From: Aristolochia californica
Lineage: Eukaryota; Streptophyta; Magnoliopsida; Piperales; Aristolochiaceae
DNA: 64,000 nt
NCBI GenBank assembly: GCA_029961685.1
Contig: JARWKL010000009.1
Span: forward strand, 32,733,708-32,797,707
Direction: 5' to 3'
This document shows positions 28,401 to 42,663 of the stretch, one piece after another (the first letter of the stretch is position 1; each line of letters begins with the position of its first letter). The position numbers and the translations under genes are program-made. The notes under the pieces were generated by a model. It was not told where the DNA came from and did no database searches. It saw only the letters and a list, made by a program, of their open reading frames with translations.

Positions 28401-31400
28401 AGCTGAACTTCTTGCACTATTGCAGTCTGAGAATTTTCAGCACTCATGCTGGGGACCACCATACGGTGAAGGCTGATTCTGAAATCATCATCAGTAGTGC
28501 AATAAGCAAGCAGATCCCAGATGGCGGCATTGGCATATCTCCCACGAAATTCAAGATCTGGCTTGTAAGTTTGGTTCCCTTTTAGGGCGTGTTCCCCTTG
28601 CCATTCGCTACATTTCTATGATGAGATTTGCTACATTTGTAGTCCTTTAGATGTTTCATGGATGCATGTTGTGCCTGCTGTGAATTGTATTGCAAATTCC
28701 TTGGCTATGACGGGAATTTCTCTTCCTCATATGTTCCTTGGCGATGACAGGAACTTCTCTTCCTCATAGTTGAGGCCAACTCTTTTCCAACAGATGTAGG
28801 TTGATTTTGCATTTCTGGGCCAGGAGTTATTTGGCTGTTTTAGCACTGATTTGTATTTTCTTCTCTTCTTAATGGAATTCTCATTTTTTATCAGAAGTTT
28901 GTTGGCTACAGAAAGGGTGAACATTCAACCTCTGCTTGTAAGAGGTCCCCCCTCTTAGACTTGATTTCTTGTTCACCTTTGATGCAAAAATCTCACCATT
29001 TAATCATAAATAATGAGCATATTATTGATTATTGATGAATTCTTAGAACCTCAGGAGTAGAAGTACAAACACAGAGAAAGAAAATAGCATTGAGAGAAGA
29101 AACATGGAAGAGGAAACTGGAGATCAAGTTAATCCTCATCTTCAACAATCATTAATTTATACCGTCAAGCTTGGCCAATCATCAAGGAGGATATTTATCT
29201 GAAGGTTGGGGTTTTTTTTTGAGAGGGGCATCTCCTTCCGGAGCATGGGTGCCTCTTTCATCTTTCTGGTTCCTAAGAAGAGAAATGTCGAAATCCATGG
29301 TGACTTTCGACCTATCAGCTTGGTCTTGAGCTCATACAAGATCATTGTCAAGCTCCTCACAAATCGGCAGAAGACGGTTCTCCCTCTAGCAATCAACCAT
29401 GGTCAGAGTACATTCCTGAAAGGTAGAAACATTTTGGACTCCACTATGGACGCTCAGGTCGATCATTTTACCCACTCAAAGAAGTCAATATTTGCACTGA
29501 AGTTGGATTTAGAAAAAACTTTCGACCGGGTAAACTGGACACTTTTGGACTATCTCATGTACCGCATGGGTTTTGGAGATCGATGGAGATACTAGTTCAA
29601 GAGCTACCTGTCCTCTGCATCATACTCTCTTGTCCTAAATGGAACAGCTTGCAGGTGCTTTAAAGGCTCGAGGGGGCTGAGACAGGGAAACCCTCTCTCC
29701 CCACTCTTATTCAATATAGTGGCAGAATTTCTTTCTGCTATGTTCTTCTCAGCTAAAGAATGTGGGTAGCTAACCCCAACCAACACCTCTTCGGCTTTTG
29801 ATATTCCTATCCTCCAATATGCGGACAACACTTTGATCTTCGGAGTAGGAACAATGGACAACATTAAAAGAATTAAGGTGTTTCTTGGGCTCTTCGAGAT
29901 TTGCTCAGGATAGAAGGTAAATTGGGGGAAGACCTCCTTGATTGGGTTCAATATTAACCCAAGCTCCCTCTCGGAAATGGCTAAGGTTCTCGGTTGCTCA
30001 GTTTCATCCACCCCCTACACTTATCTCAGCCTTCTCCTGTTTTTGGGACGCATTCGCAAAGACCTTTGGACTCTAGTAATTGAAAAGATGGAGATGCACA
30101 TCGCCACCTGGAATGGTCAATTACTTAGAAAGGCAAGTAGGCTCACCCTTCTAAAATCAAGTATTGCACGCATTCTAAATTATTATTTATCTTTTCTACC
30201 TTGTCCTGCCTCTGTTTGTTGGCAGCTGGATAAGATGAAGAAGCATTTTCTATGGAGAGGAACCAACTCAGATTTCAAGTACCATTTGGTCAGTTGGGAG
30301 GAGGTCTGCCTTCCAAAGTCTCTTGGAGGCCTTGGGATCCGCCTTGCCAGAGACATGAATCATGCCCTGCTCCTAAAATGGATTTGGAGATTCAACTCAA
30401 CCGCTCCAAACCTCTGGAAAGATATGGTGCAAGTAAAACTTGGCATTTCCTCGAATTGGTGGACCGAGGGGGGAAATAGAAAGCTTTTATCTCCTATCTC
30501 TCTATCTCCTCATCCTGATTTTCTCCTCGGCAATCCGGTTTTATGTGGGTAATGGTCAATCTATTAGATTTTGGAAAGATTGGTGGTCGGGTGATATGCC
30601 TCTTTAGAACTCTTTTCCGAACCTCTTCAGAATTCCAGAATGAGGAGTTCAATTGCTGAAGTCACCAGTAATGGGGGATCGAACATTCACCCTCGCCAGG
30701 ATCTATCGTACTTAGAAGTTCTAGAAGCCAGTCGCCTTTTGGAAGCCATTCAACTGACCAGGATTCAGGCTAGCAAATTTGATAAATTAATTTGGTGGCC
30801 AAATAAGAGTGGCTCTTTTTCAGTATCCTCCGCCTATCTTGTTATTCGAGGATGACTCGCTAACAGCTTCAGGCATGTGATGGAGTTCACCTGGGGTCTC
30901 AGCACCCCCCAAAAGTAAAATTCTTCAGGTGGAGCCCTTGCCTCAACAAAATCCTCTCTACTGACAATCTTAGAAAGCGTGGCCAGCTTGGGGTGGACCC
31001 CCATTTGCCCTTTTTGCCATGTCGCCAAGGAAACTATCAACCACCTGCTCCTCTTATGCCCTTTCTCGTGGGAGATTTGGACGTCGATTATCAGTCGAAT
31101 TGGGTTCCAGTTTTGCTTTCCTACGGATAGTCCCGTAGCCTGTCAGATGCTTACAGAGACTGCCATCCCCGGTCTTGGGAGAATGATGATCTCGGAATTC
31201 TTGGCTTTCATTCCTTGGGGTCTCCGGTTAGAGCGCAATCAAAGGAGATTCAATGCCAAGTTCAATTCCCAAGAAAGAATCATTGAAACTATCTCAAGAA
31301 ATATTGCTACATGGCTCCACTCTCAGAAAGCCTTCTCCCCCTTCTCGGGATCTTCCATCAAAGACAATTAGAGTTGTCTTGCCCAGCTCCATACATCTTC

Positions 31401-34400
31401 TAAGGCCCCAGTTGTTTCTAAGTGGACCCCGTCTGCTGATGTCCTTAAATTAAACTTTGATGGTTCCTCTTTCGGCAACCCTGGTTTAGCTGGTTTTGGC
31501 GGAGTGGTTCATGACTCTCTTGGGACCCAGATCGTCTCCTTTGCCAGCCCTCTAGGTATTGCGGAATCCACAACGGCCGAGCTCCACAACCTGCTTAATG
31601 GGCTCCGTGTTTTCCACAATCACTGTGCCAGGCCCATTCATATCGAGGGAGATTCTAAGGTGGTAATCTATTGGTGTAAGCATCCCTCAACACCTCCATG
31701 GCGTCATTGGATACTTTTTTCTGAAATTATGGAAATCGTCAACTTGTTTGATTGTTTTTTGTCTCACATACCGAGATCAACTAATTCTGTGGCCGATTGT
31801 TTGGCTAATCAGGGAGTTTCCTTACAATCTCTTGTTGTTAGGGGATAGCTCCCCCCTTTTTTCTCTGGTTCTCTTAATAAATTACCTTTCATAAAAAAAA
31901 AAAAAAAAAACTATCATTAATTTATAATAAAAACTACAAGAAAGTTATCTTACCAAAGCTCATATCACATATCATAATTGCATTAAATCATCTACTCTTG
32001 TGACTCCTAATTATATTAGACTTCATGATCTAACACTCCCTTCAAGCTAGCACGTACAAGGCATAGATGCCCAAGTTATCACAAACTAAATGCAACCATG
32101 CAAATGGCAACACCTTGGTGCATATTTTCTAGCTGATGTGATGTCAAAACATATAGGGTGGAGACAATGTCATTTTGCAGCTTATCACTTAAGCAATAGC
32201 AATCTACTATGATATGTTTGGTCAGCTCATGAAAGACTGAGTTGTCGGCAATGTGAATGGTAGTTTCATTATCACAACAAAGTTTCATCAATACATCAAC
32301 CAGCAAATGCAACTCTTGAGGCAAGGATTTCAACCAGATCATTTCACAAGCCACATTGGTCATGATCCTATATTTTACTTTGATACTCAATCGTGCTACA
32401 ACATTTTTTTTTTGCTTTGCCATGCATCCAAATTTCCTCCAACTAGGCTGTAATACTCAGATTTAGACTTTGTATCATCCACAAAACCTACCCAATCTGC
32501 ATGTGTAACCCTTCTATCCGAGCATGAGTATGTGATTAACATGATACTCTCTCTAGGGTTTCTTTGAAATACTTCAGAATTCATTTCAAAAGTTATCAAG
32601 TGAAAGTCACACAACAAGTGCATGTATTGACTAATAAAACTAACTAAAAATATATCTGGTCCGATGACTATAAAGTATCAATTTTCCCATGAGCCTTCAA
32701 AAAACTATGTAGACATCAAACATTTGTTCCTTCTCCCTAAACAGTTATCTTGGCATTAGGTTCCACAAGTGTCAATTGGTATACATCCCAACACCCCTCT
32801 CATTCAAAAGAACAAACACATTTTTTCGTTGGGAAAGAATTATACCAAAGCAGGATTGCACTACTTCAATACTCAAAAAATACTTTAGAAATCTTAATTT
32901 TTTTTGTGTGAAAACTTTGTGTAAATGAATCCTATGTCACATGGATCTCATTCCTTTAAAAAAAAAAAAACTAATGAGCTTTATTAAGAGAAAAGCATAC
33001 AATTGGAGTAGCATTCCAAATACAATAAGAAATCGTAGGAAGTTTTGTTTTCAATAAGAGAATCAGCCATAGAATTGACTGATCTTGGAACATGAGTCCA
33101 AATACAGGAAAATAGAGAGGAAATATCTCTAATGTGAAGGAAGGTGGTCCAGTGGCACCAACGAGAAAGAGGGAGGAGCACTAACTTATCGCCATGCTAG
33201 AGTCACCTTCAATAATGAGGGAGCTAGAGAGATGATCTTGGAAAATGATGAGACACTGAAGGAGAGCCATGAGCTCGGTTGGGGTAGAATCAGATGCTCC
33301 CATATGACCAAAATAAGAGATCAGAGTGGCGCCCTCAGAGGTCCTGAAGATTCCACCAAATTCAGTTGACTCGGTGTTGCCAAAAGCATTGCCATTGAAA
33401 TTGAGTTTCAACACCCCCGGAGATGAGGGTTCCCATTCCTACATAGTAGGGCCACAGGAAGGATGAGTCATCTGAGACATGGCACGCCAGTTACTGTGGT
33501 GGGAGTGTCCACCAAGTCATTTATCTTTGTTAAAATACAAATCCAGGGGTATTTTGGTCACTTTCATATTTTTCACATTACATTTTTCTCTTACAGTATG
33601 GCTATTAGATAGAGAATGTCTTATTTTATCTCTAGTTAAATTTTCATTCAATTTCGACATACATTTTAGGAAATATGTAATTTTGAGTATTGAGGGGCAT
33701 TTTTGTCTTTTGGTAAAATTTCACTTAAACCCTGATTCTAAAGAAGCCGGAGGGCCTTTCTGGCTTGGATTCCAAGGAAGCAAAGCTGCTGTTCTTCCAT
33801 AACTCTTTTTCCTCTTATATTTTCTCCCCAAATCACATATTTTTCATGGTATCATAGCAATAACGTAAGTCTTGGGCAAGTTTCTTTCGATTTTGTGGAT
33901 CTTCTCTCCATTTTCAGCAATCTCCTAGAAGGTTTTTCCCAAATTCCTGGACTTGTATTTTAACAGTCTTCCTTTCCCAAATGGATCCAAGTGGATATGA
34001 TGTTGCTAGAGATTTCATCAACACAGGAGAATTTGCAGTTGAAACGTCTATTGTTCCTTTCTTCCAAAGGTCTAGGCAATGTACGCAAGACAGGCTGAGA
34101 GGAGAGTCTTGCCCATCCTTGGTATGGGGATTCCGAGCAATAGGCGACAAGTGGTGTGAAGGTCATGAGGGAGACAAACCTAGAGGCCGATCAGGTTGAG
34201 GAGCCGAGTTCACACTTTCCATGCAAAGGAGCAATGGAGAAGGCCATGGGGTGCACCCACTCATCAGTAGCATTGCATAAGCAGCAAAGAAGGGAGGGGC
34301 CCATCTTGCCCTTTTGCATGAATAAAGATTTTATTATGAAAGACACTCCAGATAAAGAATCTGACCATGAGTAACAGAGAGGCACCAGGCTATAGCAGCG

Positions 34401-37400
34401 TAGTGTGACTCATGAGTGTCCGTTTAGCCTGAGATATGAAGATAGGCAGAAGTGACTAAAAAGATGTTGCTATCAATAGGTTTCTCGACTTAACTATCCT
34501 TTTTTTTTAAATGATGCTGAATTTTATTATGAGAGCTCAAACAAGCACATTACAAGAGGGGAAGCCTTCCCAAACAATGATAGATTGTTGGGAGGTTCCG
34601 AATTTAGCCAATTTATCAGCCAAAAAATTGGCTGATCTAGGAACGCGGTTCCAATTACAATGAATGGATGACACAATGTCAGCAATACAATCAGTGATTG
34701 GCCAGTGGCGCCAAGGAGGGTAGCTATTTTTTGAACCCCAGCTGATGACAGTCTTTGAGTCGCCTTCGATAATCAGCTTGCCATGAAGCCGCTCTTTAAA
34801 AATTTGGAGGCCGAATAGAAGAGCACTCACTTCAGCAGTATTTGAATCAGCAATACCCACCTGCAGACCTAACTATCCTTAGTGTTGCATCTGATTTTGA
34901 TGCAGCTAAGATCATCAAGGAGAGTACAAATGTCTTGGGCTTCTGAGTTATTCAGACCACAGCGAGGATGAAGGTTTCCAACAATCATTACGGTCCCAAG
35001 AGTCAGCCACAGAGATGGAACGAGGCAGTTGACTCTAAATAAGGTTTGGTAGGTAGTTCTGTTAGGAATTCGATGCCCTAATTCCAAACTAACAAGAGCA
35101 ATAATAATAAACGTGAAAGAAGAGAAAAGCACGGAAAAGCACAACAAAATTTATACAAGTTTACCTCAAGGTGAGACTACGTCCTGTCTTCCGCCGCTGC
35201 AGTAATCCACTATGAAAATGAAATAGTTTACAAAAGAAATCGCACAATTACAGGTGTTTCTCTCTAACCTCTCGAACTGCAACTCAAGATGCTCCTCGGG
35301 TTAAGATCATGAAACCCTCATAGTGGCGCCTCCCAATTTAAAGAGAAAGCGACCAAATCAGCGTAAGGCGTTACTTAGGCTCCACAACTTAACAAGTTCC
35401 TGAGCAACGTGGAACCAATCCACCAGTCGTTCCAGAACTCAATGTGTTGGCCATTCTCAACAAAAAGGCTAACAACAAACTTGAAGGTGGGAAGAAGTAG
35501 ATGTAATCAATGCCAAAGAGGTGATAACCTGTGCAGCAGTCCACTAGAGTACCAGCAAGCCGTAGTGCTCCTCAATTTTATGACAACCATGTGTCTCCAA
35601 ATAGATTTCAGAGAGGTGTTGAACTTCCATAGCCATTCGAGGAGGAAGGCGATATTCGTGTCCTTTATGAGTCTAATTCCCAAATTGCCCAGGTCTTTGG
35701 TTTGCAAATGTCCTTCCAGCTCACAAGATGGTATTTGAAACCATCAGCAGCCCCGCGCTGGCGACAATAAACAAAGGCTGGGCAAGTGAGGAAAGAGAGG
35801 AAATGGTTTGGGAAGCCTGCAATACAAGAACCCAGCAGTACAAGTCGACCAGCAGAAACCTAAACCCTTAGCAATCCTATGTCATCTTGATCTCATCCTT
35901 ATCGCTATAGTAATGATGGCATCATCTACATAGATGACCATGAGTACCATGCCTTGAGAAGTTATCTCCATAAATACCGAATGTTCAACCACACATCTTC
36001 TAAAACCAAAACAAAAAACCATCTGGCTAAACTTATCAAACTAGGGGTTACTTCAAACCATAAATGGTTAGTTTATAGACCTTATTCTCCCTGTCAACCA
36101 CAAATCTAGGTGGTTGTTCCATATACACCTCCTTATGGAAATTTCCATTCAAAAATCCCTTTTTATAATCTAGCAAATGACGATCCATTCAAAAATTTGC
36201 TACCACAGAAAAGGTTTCAAGGTGATCAATGTCCTAAGTTTGTGTAAAGCCTTTAACCACTAATTGTGCTTTTACGGTTCACCATTGTCATCGAGATTAT
36301 GTTGCACTATAAAGATCTATTTACAACTAACAGCCTTTTTCCTTGGGGGTAAGGTTGTTAACTCCCTAGTGTCATTCTTGCACCTGGCACTCATTTCTTC
36401 TTCCATGTCTACTTTCCAATAGGATTGTGTTAGAACATATTGGTAGGACTAAGGAATAGTTTGGATGACAAAGCTGAAAGGAAGAAGGCATAGTATGGGG
36501 ACAACCTATTGGTAGGCACGAAATTAGATATTGGATGGGAAGTATTAGTATTGGATTATGTAGATGATCCAATACATTTGCATAGGATCTTTGGATAATG
36601 TACATGATTTGGTCTAGCTCTCATCCCTTGGTGCCCTTGGAAAGAAAGAAATAACCATCGTTTTAACTGCAAATTCCATAGTGTAGAGGAAGTTTCTGAA
36701 ACAGTTGTGGGCCAAGTATCCCCTTGGATCAGCACCAGAAATTAGTTCCATTGCCTCAGGGATGTTCCCATCTACTTCAACTGGCTCGCAATGGCTCAAA
36801 TGTCCGCCCTTCCCCAGCCTCCTACAATGGAAGTTTGGCAGTCCCCCTCCTCCTGGTGTTCTCAAGCTTAACTTCGATGGATGTGCCTTTGGCAGACCCA
36901 GGTTGGCTGACTGTGGCGGTGTTATCTGGAACTCGGATGGAGCCCCTCTCTTCTGCTATGCTAGCCCAAGGGAATCTCCAACTCCACATGAGCTGAGTTC
37001 TTTGCGCTCCTCCAAGGTCTCATCATATTTTGAGATCATCTCTATGGGCCTCTTCTCATTGAAGGAGACTCGAAAGTTGTGATTGGTTAGTGCTCCTCGG
37101 CCAAATATCCGCCTTGGCACCACTGGACAGTGTTCCATGACAATTCCGATATTGTTTCCTTTCTCACTTGTACTTGGACTTACGTCCCTGGATCAGCAAA
37201 CTCCTTTGCTAACTCTCTTGCTTAACAGGGAACCTCCCTCCAATCCCTTGTTGTATCAAGAGAGCCCCCTTGATTTGTTTGTATTGTTTCTTTGGTTTTT
37301 AATAATACTCGCCCTCAAAAAAATCTTCATGATCTGGTATACAAAATCCTCCCCTTGATTACAAATTATATATCTCCTAAAATACATCATATGGATGTTG

Positions 37401-40400
37401 TATATTATTTAAACTGGAATAAAACTGATTGCAGGTGTCCCAAATATTTTCGATGGTGTCCAAGTGAAAAACATCATGGGAAACATTTTCTTCCATGTTG
37501 TTCAGCACCCAACTGATCACTAATATATACTCTTTCATCATATATTGCACCGGGAAGATCCTTGGTGGATGTTGAGGTCATGAGATGTTCATACAAATCT
37601 TGAGTAATGAAAATTTGTTTAACCATCTTGGACCAAATAAGGTAGTTTGTAGCACCATATAGGGTACAGTAGTAATTTTTTAAAAGTTCGAACTTGATTA
37701 CGATCATGGACAAGATAGTTTGATCAACCTTGGGAAAGAAATTTTTAAAAATTCCAAAATTACTCCTTAATCTTGCGACTTTTGAGGCTCTAGAATTTGT
37801 CTCTCATACCCTGATGAATTCTTATAGCCTCATGCGTAGAAGAAGTACAAATAGAGAGAGAAAGAAGATAGAGATGAGATGCATATGCGTTATAAATAGT
37901 AAATTAAGCATAAGCATTGCAAGATGTTTCAGCTATTATGTATTATTGATTATCACCAATTCCACAATTCAAAAAAATAAATTATAATTGCTTCCTCTAA
38001 ATGATAAGCTAGAGCATAAAAATGACGCCACTTGAGGACATGTGACTCAAAGGAAGATATTATATAAACCTGATTAATTGCTTGGTTAGCACCAGAATCC
38101 AACAGCTCAGGCGGTCGATCTGCAGTAAGTAGCAAAAGTGGTACAAAATCCTGACTAGCCTCCACCACCTGCAAATTGAAAATACAACAAAAATATAGCG
38201 CTGAAATGCAATTTAACAACAACAACAACAACAACCAATGGGTGGAGTGAAGAGGGGGGGAAATTCTAGTAGAAAAGCCTAAGAGAAGAATTTTTTAAAA
38301 AACAGGGCATTTTCAGTCAGCTCCTATAGCTCAAGTATCAAATGTTTGATTGATCAATTTGAATTAGCTTCACTAGAAAATTTTGAGAGCCAAGAACATA
38401 TTTCTCAAAAAAATGAGACAAAGAAAGGATATTAATTCACTCCAAAGTACATATTTTTTTAGACAAATTGAAGATTTGGATCAAGGCCTTCTCAACAAAA
38501 AAAACATATCACACAATTTCTTTCAAGCTAGAATAAACAGTATATACTTACAAGCATACTTTTGCTCTTGGTTTACGCATAAGCTATATGCATTTTATAT
38601 TTTCTGTATTTTCACATAAGTTCCCAGTATGAAAATTTTTACATAAATGCAAATAAATTGTAACCATCTGTTATGGTACTACTTGGTAAAAACAGGTGTA
38701 AGAGAGTTAGAGGGACCTTTCTTTGTTAATGAGGTACTATTGTCACTTGCATAAGTTAGCCAAAAGGACACATAATTGTCCTTGGTCCATAGTTAGTAGG
38801 TGACTAAGAAAAATCGAGTCCTAGTAGGAGAATGAGATAATGTCGGAAAGTGGAGTCCCAGTAGGAATTAAAAAGAGAGTCCTAGTGGGAGAACAACTAG
38901 AGATTTTCTTTTCTCAAGTAGGGTGCTATAAGGAAGTTTCCATCTATGACGGTATTCATCATTATAAATAAAGAAGAGGCAAGTCAAGAGACATCCAAGC
39001 CAATTCTTACTTCATGGAGCCCGCATCACATAGACTCCTACCTCATGGAGCCCACAATATTCAGATAAGCTGGGTAGCACCAACTAGGCCTCTACCCACA
39101 ATTGCAAGTTACTCCGATACCACTATTGGGACTTGGGATCGAGTCGATTCCATCCCAAAATGACTAGCCACTTAGGAGGCCTATTGCTCAACCTTGTATC
39201 CCATTAAAATTTTTTCTTATTTTCCAATATGCGACTTTTTCCCACTCGACAGTATTTAATCAAGTCAAACAGGCTGAAGTGGCAATGATTCCATATAAAA
39301 AAAAGATACAGAGGCAGTTGCACTTCTTTTTTAACAAGCACAATATCGCTCAGAAACCACCAACATGCGTGGACGAGGTAGTTGTGGTTGAGGTAGTAAT
39401 GTCTCTAACAGTAGGTCATGGTGAAGGTAGTAATGAGAGGAAGTGTGCTCATTGTGAGCATACCAATCGCTACTTAGACAAATGTTGAGATAAGTATGGT
39501 AAGCATGTCTAGGCTAAGTCAAGTGTTAGAAAAGATGGCAAAGCCTTGACTACTAGTATTGTTTGCATTCTTCCTGGATGCACCTAACAAGCATTAGCAG
39601 CCAGCTCAGTGTATGGCCCAGTTGATAGCTACCTCATCATTCGTGAACCAGAATGTTCCAGTTGCCCCAACTACTACAGCTAGTTCAGGTGCATCTACAT
39701 TTTATGTGGGTCCTATTTCTCCTTGGGCCATTGATTTTGGTGCATCTATGCACATATCAGGTACATCTTCAGTGTTTTCCTCTCTTAAGTAAGGTGATTC
39801 TCAATGAAATACTGGCTCTAAAGCTATCACAGAAGTCATGTTCTGAATTTAACAAAAAAAAGAACTCTAAAGCTAAAATGCAACGGAGAATTGAATACAA
39901 GAGGGGAATTCAATGAAGTATGTATTTTGGTCATTTCTCATATTTTCCACATTACATTTTTCTCTTATAGTATGGTTATACATAGAGAATGTCTTATTTT
40001 ATTTCTAGTTAAATTTTCATTCAATTTAGATATGTATTTTAGGAGATATGTAATTTTGAGTATTAAGGAGCATTTTTGTCCTTTTGTAAATTTTCACTTA
40101 TACCCTGATTATAAAGAAGCTAGAAAGGCCTTTTTGGCTCGGATTCTATGACAGCAAAGCTACCCCTCTTCCACAACTCTTTTTTCTTTTCTATTTTCTC
40201 CCCAAATCACATATTTTTCATGGTATCAGAGCAGTAACGCAAGTTTTTGGCAAGTTTCTTTCGATTTTGTGGATCTTCTCTCCATTTTCAGCAATCTCCT
40301 TGAGGTTACAAGGACACTATTACTACATATGAATGTTCCTAAATCTTTTTGGAGAGATGCAGTTTTAGCTTCATGCTACTTGGTTAATCGTATGCCCTCA

Positions 40401-42628
40401 TTTTTGTGAGTGGTCAAGTTCTTCTTTAGGTTTTAAAGCCCAATTGTAAATTGTTTTGTGTAGCTCCTCATATTTTTGGATGTACTTGTCTTGTTCATAT
40501 GTTTGGAACTCCGGTCGATAAGTTGTCAATGTGTTTTTTCTGGGATATTCTCATCGACAAAAAGGGTACAAATGTTATGATCCTATTCAACAGAAGACAT
40601 GTGTCAGCCGATGTGACCTTCTTTGAACATACTCCATATTTTTCATCATCTACTGAGCTTCCTGTATAACCTAAATCTCCTTCAGACAGTCACATTCCTG
40701 TTGTAGTTTTGGATGTACCAACATCATCAAGTTCTTTATTGCCTCTTCAAGTTTACAGTCGTCACTCTCGTGCTCCTGTAGTGCCTCCAATAGTTATCTT
40801 TACATAGCTCTCTTCTCATGATCCACCAGCTTCCTCATTGCCTGTAAATCCTGTTGTCACTGATTTGGACTTGCCTATTAGTCTACGAAAAGGTAAACGA
40901 TTTTGTACTTCTCATTCAATATCCAAATATGTGGCTCTTGATTTTTTGTCCCCATCCTTCAAGTCCTTTGCTATGTCATTGTCAAGTTTCCATATACCTC
41001 GTTCAATGCAAGAAGCCTTGTGCTCCCCAGAATGGAAACAAGCTATGGATGATGAGATGAGTGCTTTGGTGTCTCAGGGGAACATGACATCTATGTGATG
41101 CACTGTAGGAGGCAGCTGTTGTGAGGTGTTGTTGGATTTATACTATTAAATATAATGTTGATGGCTCTATTAAACGATACAAAGCTCGATTGGTAGCAAA
41201 GGGATATATGCAGATATTTGGAGTTGACGTTTTCGAGACATTCTCTCTTGTGGCACGACTTACTTCGGTACGTATCTTAATATTTGTGGTTGTTAATAAG
41301 GTTGGCCTCTCTTTCAGCTCAATGAGAAGAATGTCTTTCTATATGGTGATCTACATGAGGAAGTTTATGTGGAGCAACCTCCTAGGTATGTTGCTCAGGG
41401 GGAGACAGGAAAGGTATGTAAGCTACAGAAGACTATTTATGAACTTAAACAAAGTCCACGGGCCTGGTTTGAAAAGTTTAGTGATATAGTAGTATAGTTT
41501 GGGTTCTATAGGAGTCATTGTGATCATTCTATGTTCCTACTTAAAAGGAAAACTGGTATGGTGGTTTTAGTTGTCTATGTATATGACATTGCATTATCTG
41601 GTGATGATCTTGATGGTATTACAGAAGTTAAACAATATCTGGCCACACATTTTTAGACAAAGGATTTGGGTTCTCTCAAGTACTTCTTTGGCATTGAAGT
41701 CGCTCGTAGCAAGCGATGTATTGTTCTTTCTCAGAGAAAATATATATTGGAATGTTATAGGAGTATAGTATATTAGGTGCTAAACCCGTAGACATCCCCA
41801 TGGAAGTTAATCATAATTTACATGACACCCACTCAAAGATAAAACTCAATACCGATGGTTAGTAAGTAAATTAATCTATGCTACAGTAACCAGGCCAGAT
41901 ATCTCATTTGTTGTGGGAGTTGTGAGCCAGTTCATGGAAAATCCTCAAAAAATCCATTTAGAAGTTGCTCAAATGATTTTGAAGTACTTGATGGGTGTAG
42001 CTGGAAAAGGTCTTATGTATACTCAGAATGGGAAAGTTGATATACTTGGGTATTTTGTGCCGATTATGTTGTGTGCAAGATGGATAGACTATCTACATTA
42101 GGCTACTGTTGTTTTGTTGAAGGCAACTTGGTAAGCTGGAAAAGTAAGAAACAAGCAATTGTGGCTAGGTCCAGTGCAAAGGCCGAGTATCGAGCAATCG
42201 TTCATACAATTAATGAGCTTATGTGGATTAAGTTTGTGCTTCTTGAGTTTGTTTTACGTTACCAGACCCTAAGGTTATGAATTGTGATAACCAGGCAACC
42301 ATTTTTATTGTCAGCAACCTTGTATTCCGTGAGAGAATGAAATATATAGAGGTTGACTGCCACTTCATTAGAGATGCAGTTATGCAAGGGAAGGTGGTAA
42401 CTCCTTATGTAAAGTCTTCAGACCAGTTGGGAGATATATTTACCAAACCTTTGGTGAATTGGGACTTATTAGAAATATTCCCTAACTCATGGGACTTGGA
42501 CAGAAATGGAGATTTTGGATCAGAAGTTGTATTTCATTTGTCTCCTACTATCTCTTCTTCAACGGCATAGTATGTGGGTTCTTCAAAGCAACTCGTGGCA
42601 TTCGACAAGGTAGCTCTTTATCCCTCCC

Positions 42629-42663
<35 letters not shown>

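Larger units (their letters stand above)
33965..35850 (-). mobile_element. LINE remnant interrupted by two later insertions
   Basis: Minus-strand fragments in order: RT thumb near 35707-35507 ([20 protein letters not shown]), a middle part 35030-34880 ([13 protein letters not shown]), and a zf-RVT/linker part 34400-33965 (RLSAC-like and KKEQ phrases). Breaks are caused by an unidentified insert at about 35040-35400 and a LINE tail at 34501-34869. Stops are frequent. Confidence 0.75.
29033..37941 (-). mobile_element. Copia-type element with multiple nested insertions, filling most of intron 11
   Basis: Minus-strand order: 5' LTR piece 37941-37812, primer site GGGTATGAGAG, gag near 37713-37340 ([14 protein letters not shown]), [LINE 37325-36613], RT near 36440-35865 ([35 protein letters not shown]), [LINE and LTR block 35850-32958], RNase H 32630-32079 ([27 protein letters not shown]), purine tract CTTGAAGGGAG, and 3' LTR 32035-31927 plus 29161-29033 interrupted by a LINE. 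The first 130 bp of both LTRs match (TGATGAATTCTTA). The string ATTATTGATTAT abuts both outer ends (29021-29032, 37942-37953). Sense to PHYLLO; heavily mutated. Confidence 0.8.
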
